This document shows positions 7,369-7,665 of a DNA stretch of 7,665 bases, piece after piece. Both the position numbers and the translations under genes were made by a program. The stretch's first letter is position 1. Each line of letters starts with the position of its first letter. Under the pieces are notes generated by a model. The model was not told the DNA's origin. It worked only from the letters and a program-made list of their open reading frames with translations, and ran no database searches. The DNA is from Gammaproteobacteria bacterium. GTDB taxonomy: Bacteria > Pseudomonadota > Gammaproteobacteria > Steroidobacterales > Steroidobacteraceae. The DNA lies in assembly GCA_005877705.1 (NCBI GenBank), contig VBNY01000154.1, positions 1 through 7,665 of the forward strand, in the 5' to 3' direction.

Positions 7369-7665
7369 TCACGCACTTTCGTGCCGCCGCTGCTGCGACG
7401 TGCGGCCGAAGCGCCGCTCGCGCGTCGCGAAAAACGCGAACGCCGCCTCGAGCTCGGCCAGATCGAAGTCCGGCCACAGGCACTCGCTGAAGTACAGCTC
7501 GGTGTAGGCGAGGTTCCACAGCAGAAAATTGCTGATGCGTCGCTCGCCGCCGGTGCGAACCAGCAGCTCCGCATCGGGCAGCCCCGCCAGCTCGAGCGCC
7601 CCTGCAAAGCGTTGCTCGTCGATCTCTTCGGGGTGCAAGGATCCACTCGAGCATTCTTTCGCAAG
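7369..7665 (-). CDS. uppS: Undecaprenyl diphosphate synthase, C-terminal part (5' end outside window)
   Basis: Cytosolic cis-prenyltransferase that condenses farnesyl diphosphate with eight isopentenyl diphosphates to give the C55 carrier precursor used for peptidoglycan and O-antigen. The frame is open from the window edge and gives 98 residues before a TGA stop. It contains the family's IPP-binding signature RTGGERRISNFLLW, followed by AYTELYF, whose Glu matches the Mg-binding residue of E. coli UppS, then LWPDF and a final RERRFG near the C terminus. The first visible residues (LAKECSSGSLHPEEID) correspond to the helix before that block, so roughly the first 60% of the protein lies beyond base 7665. 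It is followed at once by cdsA, as in most proteobacteria. The identity is secure; nothing can be said about its start. Confidence 0.96.
   Translation of the reverse strand, partial: LAKECSSGSLHPEEIDEQRFAGALELAGLPDAELLVRTGGERRISNFLLWNLAYTELYFSECLWPDFDLAELEAAFAFFATRERRFGRTSQQRRHESA

Noticed and set aside
6546..7664. CdsA as a 372-residue protein starting near the window edge
   Set aside because: The first 100 residues are the out-of-frame reading of uppS, rich in Ser, Arg and Cys. The recognisable CdsA N terminus begins at the GTG codons at 7376 or 7364.

Overview
The window is one block of a conserved Gram-negative envelope-biogenesis operon. All genes lie on the minus strand and should be read from high to low coordinates: uppS (3' end only), cdsA, dxr, rseP, bamA, skp and lpxD (5' part only). 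The DNA is GC-rich and most codons end in G or C. A skp-like periplasmic chaperone, BamA with five POTRA domains and a lipid A pathway gene place it in an outer-membrane-bearing proteobacterium. The order uppS-cdsA-dxr-rseP-bamA-skp-lpxD matches Pseudomonas, Xanthomonas-type gammaproteobacteria and many betaproteobacteria, and differs from E. coli, where dxr lies upstream of uppS. I infer a high-GC gamma- or betaproteobacterium; the sequence alone does not let me name a genus.

Layout, in direction of transcription: 7665-7369 is the C-terminal third of undecaprenyl diphosphate synthase. 7364-6546 is CDP-diglyceride synthase. 6549-5332 is DXP reductoisomerase and 5335-3962 is the site-2 protease RseP. 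These join by stop/start overlaps (GTGA, ATGA) or a few bases. A 139-base gap, the only sizeable non-coding stretch, precedes bamA (3822-1375). The skp gene (1363-731) follows after 11 bases, with its ribosome binding site starting in the bamA stop codon. After 45 bases lpxD begins at 685 and runs off the window at base 1.

The genes supply one job, building the cell envelope. Dxr feeds the MEP isoprenoid pathway, UppS makes the C55 lipid carrier from it, CdsA makes CDP-diacylglycerol for phospholipids, and LpxD adds the second pair of acyl chains in lipid A synthesis. Skp carries unfolded outer membrane proteins across the periplasm to BamA, which folds them into the outer membrane. RseP cleaves the anti-sigma factor in the sigma-E response that, in E. 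coli, senses failure of that assembly.

No mobile element, RNA gene, CRISPR array, pseudogene or undescribed system is visible. The points worth a second look are local: a cysteine-bearing enlargement of the last periplasmic turn of BamA, a Pro/Ala-rich tail on Skp with an internal repeat, the unexplained gap before bamA, and a more relaxed codon use in lpxD.
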